Assembly (NCBI RefSeq): GCF_003119115.1
Contig: NZ_CP022366.1
Coordinates: 95,001 to 159,000, forward strand
DNA length: 64,000 nt
From: Azospirillum sp. TSH58
GTDB taxonomy: Bacteria; Pseudomonadota; Alphaproteobacteria; Azospirillales; Azospirillaceae
Reading direction: 5' to 3'
The notes beneath the pieces were generated by a model, which saw only the letters and a program-made list of their open reading frames with translations, did not search any database and was not told the origin of the DNA. Both the position numbers and the translations under genes were made by a program. Positions 52,098 through 61,005 of the stretch are shown piece by piece; within the stretch, counting starts at the first letter, position 1; every line of letters starts with the position of its first letter.

Positions 52098-54191
52098 TCA
52101 GACCTGGTCGATCGTCTTGACGGACACCTTGCGGTGCAGCTCGGCGTGGCTGATGACCGGGGTCATCGGGCTGACCCGCTCCAGCAGGGAGCGCACGAAG
52201 GGCCGCACCTCCGCCCCGACCAGCAGGGCCGGCCACACCTGGGGCGTGGCGTGCTTCTGGATGGTGATGCGCAGCGCGGTCAGGAACTCCTGCACCTGGG
52301 TCGGCGGCATGGCGAAGCGGCGGTCCTCGCCCTCGGCGATGACGCTCTGCTGAAGCGCCTGCTCCCAGCGCGGGGTCAGGACGATGACCGGGACGAAGCC
52401 GTCGGGTGCTGTCAGCGACTGGCATATCTGCTGGCCGAGCCGCGCCCGCACATGCTCGGTGACCAGTGTGATGTTGCGCGTCCAGTTGACCGCCTCGGCG
52501 ATGGCCTCGACGATGGCCGGCAGGTTGCGGATCGACACCCGCTCCGCCAGCAGCGCCTGGAGCACGCGCTGCACCACCACGAGCGTGATGCGCGACGGCA
52601 CCATGTCGGAAATCAGCTTCTGGTACTCCCGCCCCAGACCGTCCAGCAGCTTCTGCATGGCGGCGAAGGTCAGCAGGGTCGAGAGATGGTCCTTGATGAC
52701 CTCGGTCAGGTGGGTGGTGATGACGCTTTCCGGGTCGACCACCGTGTAGCCCTTGGCGATGGCCTCCTCGTGGCGGGCCGGGTCGATCCAGCGGGCCTGG
52801 AGGTTGAAGGTCGGCTCCCGCGTCGCCTCGCCGGGCAGGTCGGGGGCCGCCCCACCGGACGGGTCGATGGCGAGCAATTGCTTGGGCCGCACCTCGCCGC
52901 TCGCCACCTCGACGCCCATGACGCTGACGACGTAGCCCTTGGGCGGCAGGAAGCTGCTGTCCTTGATGCGCACCGACGGCAGGATGAAGCCGAACTCCTT
53001 GGCGAAGCGCTTGCGCAGCGTCTTCACCTTGCCGGTCAGCGGCCCGTTCTTGTTGAGGATCAGCGGGACGAGATGGTTGCCGACCTCCACCTTCACCTCG
53101 TCCACCTTCAGCATGTCCTCCACCGCCTCCTCGGCGGGGGCGGTCGGGGCCTTGCGGCTTTCCTCCAGCCGGGCGAGTGCCGCGCGGCGCATCTTGCCGC
53201 GCATCGCGTACCAGCCCGCCGCGCCGAAGCCGCCGCCGAGCAGGACGAAGGGGGCGGCGGGCAGGCCCGGCGTCACGCCCAGCGTGCAGAGCAGCCCGCC
53301 CGCCACCATCAGCGCCTTGGGATAGCCGCCGAGCTGGGCGAGCACCGCCTGATCGGCGGAGCCGACGTTGCCGCCCTTGGTCACCAGCAGGCCGGCGGCC
53401 AGCGAGACGACCAGCGCCGGGATCTGCGTCGCCAGACCGTCGCCCACCGTCAGGATGGTGTAGACCGATGCCGCGGATTCGAAGGACATGCCCTGCTGCG
53501 CCATGCCGATGGCCATGCCGCCCAGCACGTTGATGGCGGTGATGACCAGCCCGGCCACCGCGTCGCCGCGCACGAATTTCGACGCGCCGTCCATGGCGCC
53601 GAAGAAGGTGCTCTCGTCCTCCAGCTCCTTGCGGCGGCGGCGGGCCTCGACGTCGTCGATCATGCCGGCGGACAGGTCGGCGTCGATGGCCATCTGCTTG
53701 CCGGGAATGGCGTCCAGCGTGAAGCGCGCGCCGACCTCCGCGATGCGGGTGGCGCCCTTGGTGATGACCACGAAGTTGATGACGATCAGAATGGCGAAGA
53801 TCACCACCCCGATCACGAAGTTGCCGCCCATGATGAACTGGCTGAAGCCCTCGATCACATGGCCGGCCGCCGACGGGCCGGTGTGCCCGTGGCTGAGGAT
53901 CAGGCGGGTGGACGCGATGTTCAGCGCCAGCCGCAGCACCGTGACGACGAGCAGCACGGTCGGGAAGGACGAGAAGTCCAGCGGCCGGGAGATCCACAGC
54001 GAGACCATCAGGATCAGCACGCTGACCGCCAGCGACAGCGCCAGCCCGAGGTCGAGGAACCAGGTCGGCACCGGCAGGAACAGCACGGCCAGCACCAGCA
54101 CGATGGCCAGCGCGAACAGAACGTCGCGGTTCGCCAGCCCGGCATCGCCGAGGCTGGTCATCCGGTTCCGGAAGGTGTCCGTGAAAGCCAT
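52098..54191 (-). CDS. flhA: Flagellar export apparatus protein FlhA
   Basis: 697 residues: eight N-terminal helices with VPTWFLDLGLALSLAVSVLI, LNIASTRLILSHGH, the FHIPEP motif region VVFAILIVINFVVITKGATR, IAEVGARFTLDAIPGKQMAI, DADLSAG, then the cytosolic substrate-docking domain with YVVSVMGVEVASGEVRPKQL. Length is normal. A 17-bp imperfect palindrome (54238-54254) lies before it. Confidence 0.96.
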   Translation of the reverse strand: MAFTDTFRNRMTSLGDAGLANRDVLFALAIVLVLAVLFLPVPTWFLDLGLALSLAVSVLILMVSLWISRPLDFSSFPTVLLVVTVLRLALNIASTRLILSHGHTGPSAAGHVIEGFSQFIMGGNFVIGVVIFAILIVINFVVITKGATRIAEVGARFTLDAIPGKQMAIDADLSAGMIDDVEARRRRKELEDESTFFGAMDGASKFVRGDAVAGLVITAINVLGGMAIGMAQQGMSFESAASVYTILTVGDGLATQIPALVVSLAAGLLVTKGGNVGSADQAVLAQLGGYPKALMVAGGLLCTLGVTPGLPAAPFVLLGGGFGAAGWYAMRGKMRRAALARLEESRKAPTAPAEEAVEDMLKVDEVKVEVGNHLVPLILNKNGPLTGKVKTLRKRFAKEFGFILPSVRIKDSSFLPPKGYVVSVMGVEVASGEVRPKQLLAIDPSGGAAPDLPGEATREPTFNLQARWIDPARHEEAIAKGYTVVDPESVITTHLTEVIKDHLSTLLTFAAMQKLLDGLGREYQKLISDMVPSRITLVVVQRVLQALLAERVSIRNLPAIVEAIAEAVNWTRNITLVTEHVRARLGQQICQSLTAPDGFVPVIVLTPRWEQALQQSVIAEGEDRRFAMPPTQVQEFLTALRITIQKHATPQVWPALLVGAEVRPFVRSLLERVSPMTPVISHAELHRKVSVKTIDQV

Positions 54192-54237
54192 GCGGGAACT
54201 CCAGGGTGCGGCACCGTTGGTACGCTAGCGCCCCGCG

Positions 54238-54254
54238 GTAAAACCGGCTTTTAC
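54238..54254. promoter_or_regulatory. AT-rich palindrome upstream of flhA
   Basis: GTAAAACCGGCTTTTAC, arms GTAAAA / TTTTAC, 47 nt before flhA. It resembles the TTAA-type boxes before flgE and fliI/flgB. Confidence 0.5.
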
Positions 54255-54261
54255 GTCGGGG

Positions 54262-55047
54262 TCAGTCCGCGCCCGGCAGAAGGGGTTTCACCGCCGCGTT
54301 GGCGTAGAGGCTGGACAGGAAGGACAGGCGGCCAAGCTCGGCCTTGCCCCAGGCGGGCAGCGCGCCGGGGGCGGCTTGGGAATTGGCGGCCTGGGGGCCG
54401 GCGGCCAGCGTCTTCAGGTAATCCATGGCGCCGGCCACCCAGCGCCGGTTGCCGCCGACCCGCTCGCGGTAGGCCGCCCCACGCTCCGACTGGGCGGAGT
54501 GATAGCGGGCGATGGCGGCGTCCAGCGATCCCTCCGCGCGGTGCAGGTCGCCCAGGAAGCGCGCGGCGTAGCGGGCGTTGGCGCGCGGGTCGAAGGCGGT
54601 CTCCAGGTCGGGGAAGGCGTCGGGATGCCATTTCAGGTTCACCTGGAGGCAGCCGACGTCGATGGAGCGCGTGCCCCGCGCCTGCGCCGCGCGCACGAAG
54701 GCGATGGCCTCCTCCCGCGTCGGGAAGTAGCGGGAGGCGCCTTCGGTGTTCACGGTCCAGGGCCAGACGGTGAACAGCCGGTCGGCGGTCATCCGCCCGG
54801 CCTCGGTGAAGCCCATGGCGAGCAGCATGTGGTCGCTCACCCCCGCCTCGCGCTCCGCCGCCAGGATGGCGTCGATGCAGGCGGCCTCCGGCGGCAGGCC
54901 GCGCGCGGGCGGGACGCGCGGCGCGTAGAGGGCGGTGGACCAAGTGCCGATCTGGGACGAGGGCGGCTTCACCTCCGCGGCGGTCGCGGTTCCGGCCAGA
55001 AGACTTCCGGCCAGGAGCAGCGCCGCCAGTCCGGCCAGCCGGCGCAT
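54262..55047 (-). CDS. Lytic transglycosylase-like protein (SLT family)
   Basis: 261 residues with a signal peptide (LAALLLAGSLLAGTATAAEV). ACIDAILAAEREAGVSDHML, LAMGFTEAGRMTADRLFTVW (catalytic Glu in FTEAG) and the late WVAGAMDYLKTL match soluble lytic transglycosylases. It probably opens peptidoglycan for the rod, replacing the muramidase missing from FlgJ. It starts 1 nt after fliQ, so they are coupled. Confidence 0.85.
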   Translation of the reverse strand: MRRLAGLAALLLAGSLLAGTATAAEVKPPSSQIGTWSTALYAPRVPPARGLPPEAACIDAILAAEREAGVSDHMLLAMGFTEAGRMTADRLFTVWPWTVNTEGASRYFPTREEAIAFVRAAQARGTRSIDVGCLQVNLKWHPDAFPDLETAFDPRANARYAARFLGDLHRAEGSLDAAIARYHSAQSERGAAYRERVGGNRRWVAGAMDYLKTLAAGPQAANSQAAPGALPAWGKAELGRLSFLSSLYANAAVKPLLPGAD

Positions 55048-55048
55048 G

Positions 55049-55315
55049 TCACCGCACCGAGACGATCAGGCTGCCCAGCCGGTCGGCGTAGGTGGTCAGC
55101 GCGCCGTACATGAAGGGCAGCGCCAGCACGGTGGTGACCAGGATGGCGACGATCTTCGGCACGAAGGTCAGCGTCATCTCCTGCACCTGGGTCAGCGCCT
55201 GGACGAGCGAGATCGCCACGCCCACCAGGACCGCGACGACCAGCGGCGGGGCGGCGATCAGCAGCATCGTCCAGATGCCGGTGCGCAGGACTTCCAGCAC
55301 GTCGGCTTCGTTCAT
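55049..55315 (-). CDS. fliQ: Flagellar export apparatus protein FliQ
   Basis: 88 residues, two helices: MNEADVLEVLRTGIWTMLLI, APPLVVAVLVGVAISLVQAL, TQVQEMTLTFVPKIVAI. The ATG at 55315 follows CAGGAGAC; longer in-frame starts run into the repeat at 55336-55433. Confidence 0.95.
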   Translation of the reverse strand: MNEADVLEVLRTGIWTMLLIAAPPLVVAVLVGVAISLVQALTQVQEMTLTFVPKIVAILVTTVLALPFMYGALTTYADRLGSLIVSVR

Positions 55316-55335
55316 GGGGGTCTCCTGGGGGGGTG

Positions 55336-55433
55336 TTGCCCCCACCCTAACCCTCCCCCGCTGGGCGGGGGAGGGAACTGCCCCCACCCCGGCCCTCCCC
55401 CGCCCAGCGGGGGAGGGCCGGGGTGGGGGCAAG
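55336..55433. repeat. GC-rich dispersed hairpin repeat (copy 4)
   Basis: C-rich/G-rich alternating blocks (CCCCCACCCTAACCC then CCCCCACCCCGGCCC and the complementary GGGCCGGGGTGGGGG). It lies inside the flagellar operon between fliE and fliQ, both minus strand. Confidence 0.72.
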
Positions 55434-55451
55434 ACTTCCGAGCGAATGCGC

Positions 55452-55826
55452 TCAAATCGCCATCCGCATCACGTCCTGATACGCCTGGACCATGCGGTCA
55501 CGGATCGACACGACCGTCTGCACGGTCATCTCCGCGGCGAGCACGGAGCGCACGACCTCGTGCGTGCCGGCCTTGCCGGCGATGGCGGCGACGGACATGC
55601 GCTCGCCCTCGTTCAGCGTCTCCACCGCCTGCGACACCTGACGGTCGAGGAAGGCGCCGAAACTGCTCTCCGCCGCCGAAGACGCCGAGGCCGCCGTCTC
55701 GGCGGACGGCGATGCCGCAGCGGACGTGGCGGGCGGGGTGGCGAGCGACGCGGCGGGCGCCGGCTGGGCCAGGGGCGCGCGGTGGAGGCCGTAGGCGGCG
55801 GCGGCGCGGCCGATGGGTTCGATCAT
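55452..55826 (-). CDS. fliE: Flagellar hook-basal body protein FliE
   Basis: 124 residues; an Ala/Ser-rich N-terminal half then FGAFLDRQVSQAVETLNEGE, VAAIAGKAGTHEVVRSVLAA, EMTVQTVVSIRDRMVQAYQD, VMRMAI, typical of FliE. It joins the MS-ring to the rod. Follows flgC by 13 nt. Confidence 0.93.
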   Translation of the reverse strand: MIEPIGRAAAAYGLHRAPLAQPAPAASLATPPATSAAASPSAETAASASSAAESSFGAFLDRQVSQAVETLNEGERMSVAAIAGKAGTHEVVRSVLAAEMTVQTVVSIRDRMVQAYQDVMRMAI

Positions 55827-55839
55827 GCTTGGGGTCTCC

Positions 55840-56259
55840 TCAGCCGCGCAGAAGATCGATCATGCGGCTCATCATGCTGCGCGATTGCTCGATGACGTTG
55901 ACGCTCGCCTCGAAGGAGCGGCTGGCCTCGCGCATGTCCATCATCTCGATCAGCGGCTGGACGTTCGGGCGCTTGACGTAGCCCTTCTCGTCGGCGGCGG
56001 GGTGCGAGGGTTCGTAGACGAGCTGGAAGTCGCTGCGGTCGCGCCCGATCTGCTTGACCTTCACGATCTCCGACCCGGCGGCGCGGTCCATCGTGGTGGC
56101 GAAGGAGACGGTCTTGCGGCGGTAGGGATCGCCGCCCGCGGTCATGGCGGTGGAATCGGAATTGGCGATGTTCTCGGCCACCACGCGCAGCCGGGTGCCC
56201 TGCGCCTGCAGGCCCGAACTGGCGATCCGCATCGTCGCGGCCAGGGGATCGGTGAGCAT
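55840..56259 (-). CDS. flgC: Flagellar basal-body rod protein FlgC
   Basis: 139 residues: MRIASSGLQAQGTRLRVVAE, NIANSDSTAM, GGDPYRRKTVSF and the C-terminal DMREASRSFEASVNVIEQSR match FlgC. The ATG at 56259 is chosen; the longer frame overlaps flgB. Confidence 0.94.
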   Translation of the reverse strand: MLTDPLAATMRIASSGLQAQGTRLRVVAENIANSDSTAMTAGGDPYRRKTVSFATTMDRAAGSEIVKVKQIGRDRSDFQLVYEPSHPAADEKGYVKRPNVQPLIEMMDMREASRSFEASVNVIEQSRSMMSRMIDLLRG

Positions 56260-56279
56260 GGGAGGGGACTCCGAAGTCG

Positions 56280-56672
56280 TCAGCCGGCGCGCCAGGCGGC
56301 GCGCAGGATCTGCAGGTTGCGCTGGAACAGGCCGGCGGTCAGGGCGAAGGCGTCGCGCGTCTCGCTGCCCTTGGTCATCTCCTGCTCCAGCGACACGGCG
56401 TTGCCGTCGGGCGTGGATTCCCACTGCTCGGGCTTGCGCGCCTCCTGCACCGCGCCGGACGGGTTGAAGCCGGTCAGGTGCATCGGCGAGGTGAGCGTGG
56501 GCGCCACCGCTTGCTGGCCGTCCATCAGCGCCGCGAAGGGCTTCAGGTCCTTCGGCTGATAGCCGGGCGTGTTCGCGTTCACGACGTTGGCGGCGATCAG
56601 CTTTTGCCGCTCCGCCAAGTAATCGAGGCGCGCGCCGCTCAGACGGAACACCGAAATATTGCTAAAATCCAT
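56280..56672 (-). CDS. flgB: Flagellar basal-body rod protein FlgB
   Basis: 130 residues: LSGARLDYLAERQKLIAANV, VNANTPGYQPKDLKPF, SLEQEMTKGSETRDAFALTA, the rod-protein N- and C-helix pattern. First gene of flgB-flgC-fliE-fliQ, divergent from fliI. Confidence 0.93.
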   Translation of the reverse strand: MDFSNISVFRLSGARLDYLAERQKLIAANVVNANTPGYQPKDLKPFAALMDGQQAVAPTLTSPMHLTGFNPSGAVQEARKPEQWESTPDGNAVSLEQEMTKGSETRDAFALTAGLFQRNLQILRAAWRAG

Positions 56673-56730
56673 TTGAACGGCCCTATCGCAAAGCCGGAAA
56701 CCAAGGCAAGGCCAAGATGACCCCCGGCGT

Positions 56731-56746
56731 TTAAAACCGGATTTAA
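56731..56746. promoter_or_regulatory. TTAA-N8-TTAA box between divergent flgB and fliI
   Basis: TTAAAACCGGATTTAA, near-palindromic, 59 nt before flgB and 52 nt before fliI. It resembles the box before flgE but with an 8-nt spacer instead of 7. Confidence 0.5.
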
Positions 56747-56797
56747 AATCCCTGTGCCAGGATCGCTCCGTTCCGACACGGCGGAGACGACCCGGTC

Positions 56798-58138
56798 ATG
56801 CGTGTGCTTTCCAACCTCCTGTCCGAGATCGAGCGGATGCCGACCCGCTCCTGGCGCGGCGAGATCCGCAGCGCCGCCGGCATGACGCTGGAGGTGGAGG
56901 GCTTGCGCCGCGTCCTGGCGGTGGGCGACAAATGCTGGGCGGAGACGGCGCGCGGCCAGCGCCTGCTGTGCGAGACCATCGGCTTCCGCCAGGGGCGGAC
57001 CCTGCTGATGGCCTTCGACAATCTGGACGGCGTGGCGGAGGGTTGCACCGCCGTCACCGACGACACCGCCTTCACGCTGCGCCCCGGCCCCGGCTGGCTG
57101 GGCCGCGTGGTCAACGCCTTGGGGGAGCCCATCGACGGGCACGGACCGTTGCGCAACGGCCATCACGCCCGTTCCTTGCGCGCCGCACCGCCGCCGGCCT
57201 ACGCGCGCCGCCGCGTCGGGGCGAAGATGGACACCGGCGTGCGCGCCATCGACGTCTTCACGCCGATCTGCCGGGGCCAGCGCATGGGCGTCTTCGCCGG
57301 GTCCGGCGTCGGCAAATCCACCCTGCTGTCGATGGTCGCCCGCCACGCCGGGGCCGACGCCATCGTGATCGGGCTGGTCGGGGAGCGCGGACGCGAGGTG
57401 CAGGAGTTCATCCAGGACGATCTGGGCGCGGACGGCCTCGCCCGCTCCGTCGTTGTCGTCGCCACCTCGGACGAGCCGCCGCTGATGCGCCGGCAGGCCG
57501 CTCATCTCTGCCTGACCGTGGCGGAGGAGTTGCGCGACCGCGGCCTGCACGTCCTCTGCCTGATCGACAGCGTGACGCGCTTCGCCATGGCCCAGCGCGA
57601 GATCGGGCTGGCCGCCGGGGAGCCGCCGACCGCCAAGAGCTACCCGCCCAGCGTCTTCGCCGAACTGCCCAAGCTGATGGAGCGCGCCGGGCCGGGACAG
57701 GAGGGCCAGGGCGACATCACCGGCATCTTCACCGTGCTGGTGGACGGCGACGACCATGACGAGCCGATCGCCGACGCGGTGCGCGGCATCCTCGACGGCC
57801 ACATCGTGCTGGACCGCCGCATCGCCGAGCAGGGTCGCTACCCCGCCGTCAACGTGCTGCGCAGCGTGTCGCGCCTGCTGCCCGGTTGCCACACGGCGGA
57901 GCAGAACGCCCTGCTGCGCCGCGCCCGCAGCCTCGCCGCCACCTACGACAACATGCGGGAGCTGGTGCGCATCGGCGCCTACAAGCAGGGCACCGACGCG
58001 GAGGTGGACGGCGCCGTCGCGCTGAACCCGGCGCTGGAGGAGTTCCTGCGCCAGGGCAAGGACGACGCCACGCCGTCCCTCGACTCCTTCCGAATCCTCG
58101 ACCGCATCCTCGCCGTTCCCACGGGAGTCACTCCATGA
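56798..58138 (+). CDS. fliI: Flagellum-specific ATP synthase FliI
   Basis: 446-residue export ATPase. Walker A is FAGSGVGKSTLL (about residues 166-176), followed by GLVGERGREVQEFIQDDL, Walker B region VLCLIDSVTRFAMAQREIGL, YPPSVFAELPKLMERAGPG and LDRRIAEQGRYPAVNVLRS. The next gene starts within its stop (ATGA). fliJ and fliH are not recognisable beside it. Confidence 0.96.
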   Translation: MRVLSNLLSEIERMPTRSWRGEIRSAAGMTLEVEGLRRVLAVGDKCWAETARGQRLLCETIGFRQGRTLLMAFDNLDGVAEGCTAVTDDTAFTLRPGPGWLGRVVNALGEPIDGHGPLRNGHHARSLRAAPPPAYARRRVGAKMDTGVRAIDVFTPICRGQRMGVFAGSGVGKSTLLSMVARHAGADAIVIGLVGERGREVQEFIQDDLGADGLARSVVVVATSDEPPLMRRQAAHLCLTVAEELRDRGLHVLCLIDSVTRFAMAQREIGLAAGEPPTAKSYPPSVFAELPKLMERAGPGQEGQGDITGIFTVLVDGDDHDEPIADAVRGILDGHIVLDRRIAEQGRYPAVNVLRSVSRLLPGCHTAEQNALLRRARSLAATYDNMRELVRIGAYKQGTDAEVDGAVALNPALEEFLRQGKDDATPSLDSFRILDRILAVPTGVTP

Positions 58139-58734
58139 CCAACGCCACCGCGCTCGCCGCCCGCGCGCTTGCCCCCACCACCCCCACACGGGACGCCGTG
58201 AAGGCCCCGACCAAACAGGAGACGGCGGACCTCGGCCTGGATTTCGGAGACCTGCTGGACGCGGTGAATCCGTTGCAGCACCTGCCGGGGGTGTCGCAGG
58301 TCTACCGCCACGCCACCGGCGACGGGATCGGCCTGCCGGCGCGGCTGGCCGGCGGCTTCCTGTTCGGCGGCCCCATCGGCCTGCTGGGCAGCGCCGCCAT
58401 GGCCGCCTTCGAGGCGGTGACCGGCGACGACCCGCTGGGCCATCTCGTCACGTTGGCGGAGGGCGTCACGGAGGAGACGCAGGCTCCGGCCAAGGATGCG
58501 CCGGCCAACGCCCCGCCCCTGCCCTTCCTCGCCGGCCCGGCGCGGGAGCCGCCGGCAGACCATCGCCCGTCCCCGGCGGTGCTGGCGGAGGCGCTCGCCC
58601 GCAAGGCGCCGGGCACCGATGCCGCTGCGGACACGCCAACGGCCAAGCCGGAGCAGCCCGCCCCGCAAATCCTGGCGAAGCTCTACGAACTGCACGCCAC
58701 CCAGCCGGCGGACCGCCCGGCGGTCCGGCTCTGA
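58135..58734 (+). CDS. Uncharacterised partner of fliI (199 aa)
   Basis: 199 residues, start overlapping the fliI stop (ATGA), so translationally coupled. The middle has a glycine-rich, possibly membrane-associated stretch LAGGFLFGGPIGLLGSAAMA next to FGDLLDAVNPLQHLPGVSQV, YRHATGD; the rest is Ala/Pro-rich and the C-terminus has PAPQILAKLYELHATQ. It is in the place where FliJ or a similar export protein is often found, but its sequence is not the coiled coil expected for FliJ. I do not recognise it. Confidence 0.7.
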   Translation: MTNATALAARALAPTTPTRDAVKAPTKQETADLGLDFGDLLDAVNPLQHLPGVSQVYRHATGDGIGLPARLAGGFLFGGPIGLLGSAAMAAFEAVTGDDPLGHLVTLAEGVTEETQAPAKDAPANAPPLPFLAGPAREPPADHRPSPAVLAEALARKAPGTDAAADTPTAKPEQPAPQILAKLYELHATQPADRPAVRL

Positions 58735-58740
58735 CCCCGC

Positions 58741-59613
58741 TCAGCGCAGCGCCTTCGCCAGCGCGTCCATGAACAGCCGCACCTTCGGCGGCACGAAGCG
58801 CGCGGAGGGGTGGACGCCCCACACCGCCAGCGGCTCCAACGCCCCGTCGGACAGGCGGAGCGCGACCAGCGCGCCGCGCGCCACCTCCTCCCGTACGTCC
58901 CAGTCGGACAGGACGGCGATGCCGAGCCCGGCGAGGCAGATGTCCCGCAACCCCTCGATGGAGTTGGCGGTGAAGCGCCCGCGCACCCGGATGCGCCGCT
59001 CCCGCCCGTCGCCCGCGAAGCTCCAATGGGTCGTGCCGGACAGGCACAGGCACTCGTGCTCCGCCAGATCCGCGACGGCGGCGGGTGCGCCGCGCGCCGC
59101 CAGATAGCCGGGCGTGGCGTAGAGTCCCCGCGGGTTGTCGGCCAGCCGCCGCGCGATCAGCGCGCTGTCCTTCAGACGCGCGATGCGGATGGCGAGGTCG
59201 ATGCCCTGCCCGACGATGTCCACCACCGTGTCGGTCAGCAGCAGATCGACCGAGACCTGCGGGTTGTCCTTCAGGAACTCCGCGACCACCGGCACGACCA
59301 CCTTGCGCCCGAAGGCGGCGGAAGCGGTCAGCCGCAGCAGCCCCGACGCCCCGGCGGTGGACGGGCGGACGCTGGCCCGCGCCGCCGCCTCGTTCTCCAG
59401 CATCGCCTGGGCGAAGGGCAGCATTGCCTCCCCCTCCGGCGTCAGGGCGAGGGAGCGGGTGGTCCGCTGCATCAGCCGCGCCCCCATGGCGTCCTCCAGC
59501 GCGGCCAGCCGCCGGGTCGCCATCAGCGGCGAGATGCCCAGCCGCCGGGCGGCCCCGGCAAGGCTGCCGGCCTGGGCGGCTTCCACCAGAACGGCGAGTC
59601 CGGCGAGGTCCAT
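58741..59613 (-). CDS. LysR-family transcriptional regulator
   Basis: About 290 residues. The N-terminal HTH is VLVEAAQAGSLAGAARRLGI, SPLMATRRLAALEDAMGARL, and the C-terminal substrate domain includes ESAREAT-like features (LDLAIRIARLKDSALIARRL, CLAGLGIAVLSDWDVREEVA). The ATG at 59613 is chosen (59631 or 59640 are alternatives). Divergent from the MFS gene, so it probably controls it. It is convergent with the fliI partner gene. Confidence 0.93.
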   Translation of the reverse strand: MDLAGLAVLVEAAQAGSLAGAARRLGISPLMATRRLAALEDAMGARLMQRTTRSLALTPEGEAMLPFAQAMLENEAAARASVRPSTAGASGLLRLTASAAFGRKVVVPVVAEFLKDNPQVSVDLLLTDTVVDIVGQGIDLAIRIARLKDSALIARRLADNPRGLYATPGYLAARGAPAAVADLAEHECLCLSGTTHWSFAGDGRERRIRVRGRFTANSIEGLRDICLAGLGIAVLSDWDVREEVARGALVALRLSDGALEPLAVWGVHPSARFVPPKVRLFMDALAKALR

Positions 59614-59762
59614 TGCTTCACATTCCGACATACAGGCCATTCATTCTGCATGACTGATGCGAATTATGAAAGTGCGATAGGGTCCGTTTCAGAAATCATC
59701 GCCTTGGGCTCAGTAGCCCTTTCCCCTCTGGGGAGAGGGGATGTTGCAAAAGGACCGCTGTC

Positions 59763-60974
59763 ATGAGCATCACCGACACAATGCCCCACGCATCGACTCA
59801 CACACCGGAACAGACGCGGCTCGGGCGCGGGCTGACCTTCGCGATGGCGACCGCCGCGGGGCTGGCCGTCGCGAACATCTACTACAACCAGCCCATGCTG
59901 GGCCTGATCGAAGGCGACCTGCCCGGCCCGCTGACCGGCATGATCCCGACCGCCACGCAGCTCGGCTACGCCGCCGGCCTGCTCCTGCTGGTGCCGCTGG
60001 GCGATCTGGTGGAGCGGCGGCGGCTGATCGTCGGGCAGTTCCTGCTGCTCGCCGCGGCGCTGGTCGCGACGGCGCTGGCGCAGGGACCCGCCCTGCTGGT
60101 CGTCGCCTCGCTGCTGCTCGGCGTGTCGGCGACGGTGGCGCAGCAGATCGTGCCCTTCGCCGCCCATCTCGCCTCGCCGCAGCGGCGCGGGGCGGCGGTC
60201 GGCACCGTCATGTCGGGGGTGCTGACCGGCATCCTGCTCAGCCGCACGCTGGCCGGCTTCGTCGGGACGCACGAGGGCTGGCGCGCCATGTTCTGGCTGG
60301 CCGTGCCGCTGGCGCTGGGCGCGGCCGCGCTGATGGCCGTCATGCTGCCGGGCAGCCATCCGAACGCGACATCGCCCGACACCAGCCTGCGCTACCCGGC
60401 GCTGATGCGCTCGCTGGTCCATCTGTGGCGGGAGTTCCCGGCCCTGCGGCTGGCCGCCGTCACCCAGGGGCTGCTGTTCGCCGCCTTCACCGCCTTCTGG
60501 ACCATCCTGGCGCTGCGTCTGGCCGAGCCGCGCTTCGGCCTGGGCGCCGACGCGGCGGGCCTGTTCGGCATCGTCGGCGCGGTCGGCATCCTGGCCGCCC
60601 CGATGGCCGGGCGGATCGCCGACCGCAGCGGGCCGCACCGGGTGATCCTGCTGGGCACCGTGCTGACGCTCGCCTCCTGGCTGCTCTTCGGGATGTGGAC
60701 GTCGGTCGTCGGGCTGGTCGCCGGGGTGATCCTGCTCGACTTCGCGGTTCAGGCGGCGCTGGTGTCGAACCAGCACATCGTCTACGCCCTGCGCCCCGAA
60801 GCCCGCGCCCGGCTGAACACCATCTTCATGGGCGGCATGTTCCTGGGCGGCGCGCTGGGGTCGAGTGCGGCGACGCTGGCCTGGAACGCCGGGGGCTGGG
60901 CCGCGGTGACCGGCCTGGGCATCGCCGTCGCCGCGGCGGCCACCGCCCTCCAGGTCGCCGCGCGGCGCCGGTAA
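59763..60974 (+). CDS. MFS transporter
   Basis: 403 residues, 12 helices. [35 protein letters not shown] (motif A), [14 protein letters not shown] and [16 protein letters not shown] (second motif A) mark an MFS exporter of the YfcJ/sugar-efflux type. Substrate unknown. Paired divergently with LysR; it looks like an insertion into the flagellar cluster. Confidence 0.9.
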   Translation: MSITDTMPHASTHTPEQTRLGRGLTFAMATAAGLAVANIYYNQPMLGLIEGDLPGPLTGMIPTATQLGYAAGLLLLVPLGDLVERRRLIVGQFLLLAAALVATALAQGPALLVVASLLLGVSATVAQQIVPFAAHLASPQRRGAAVGTVMSGVLTGILLSRTLAGFVGTHEGWRAMFWLAVPLALGAAALMAVMLPGSHPNATSPDTSLRYPALMRSLVHLWREFPALRLAAVTQGLLFAAFTAFWTILALRLAEPRFGLGADAAGLFGIVGAVGILAAPMAGRIADRSGPHRVILLGTVLTLASWLLFGMWTSVVGLVAGVILLDFAVQAALVSNQHIVYALRPEARARLNTIFMGGMFLGGALGSSAATLAWNAGGWAAVTGLGIAVAAAATALQVAARRR

Positions 60975-61005
60975 GGGGGCCAGAAAATTGGAAGATCGGG
61001 GGGCC

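Noticed and set aside
50202..54773. 1523-codon open frame antisense to flhB, fliR and flhA
   Set aside because: Shadow of three well-conserved flagellar genes; its His/Arg/Gln-rich content has no recognisable domain.
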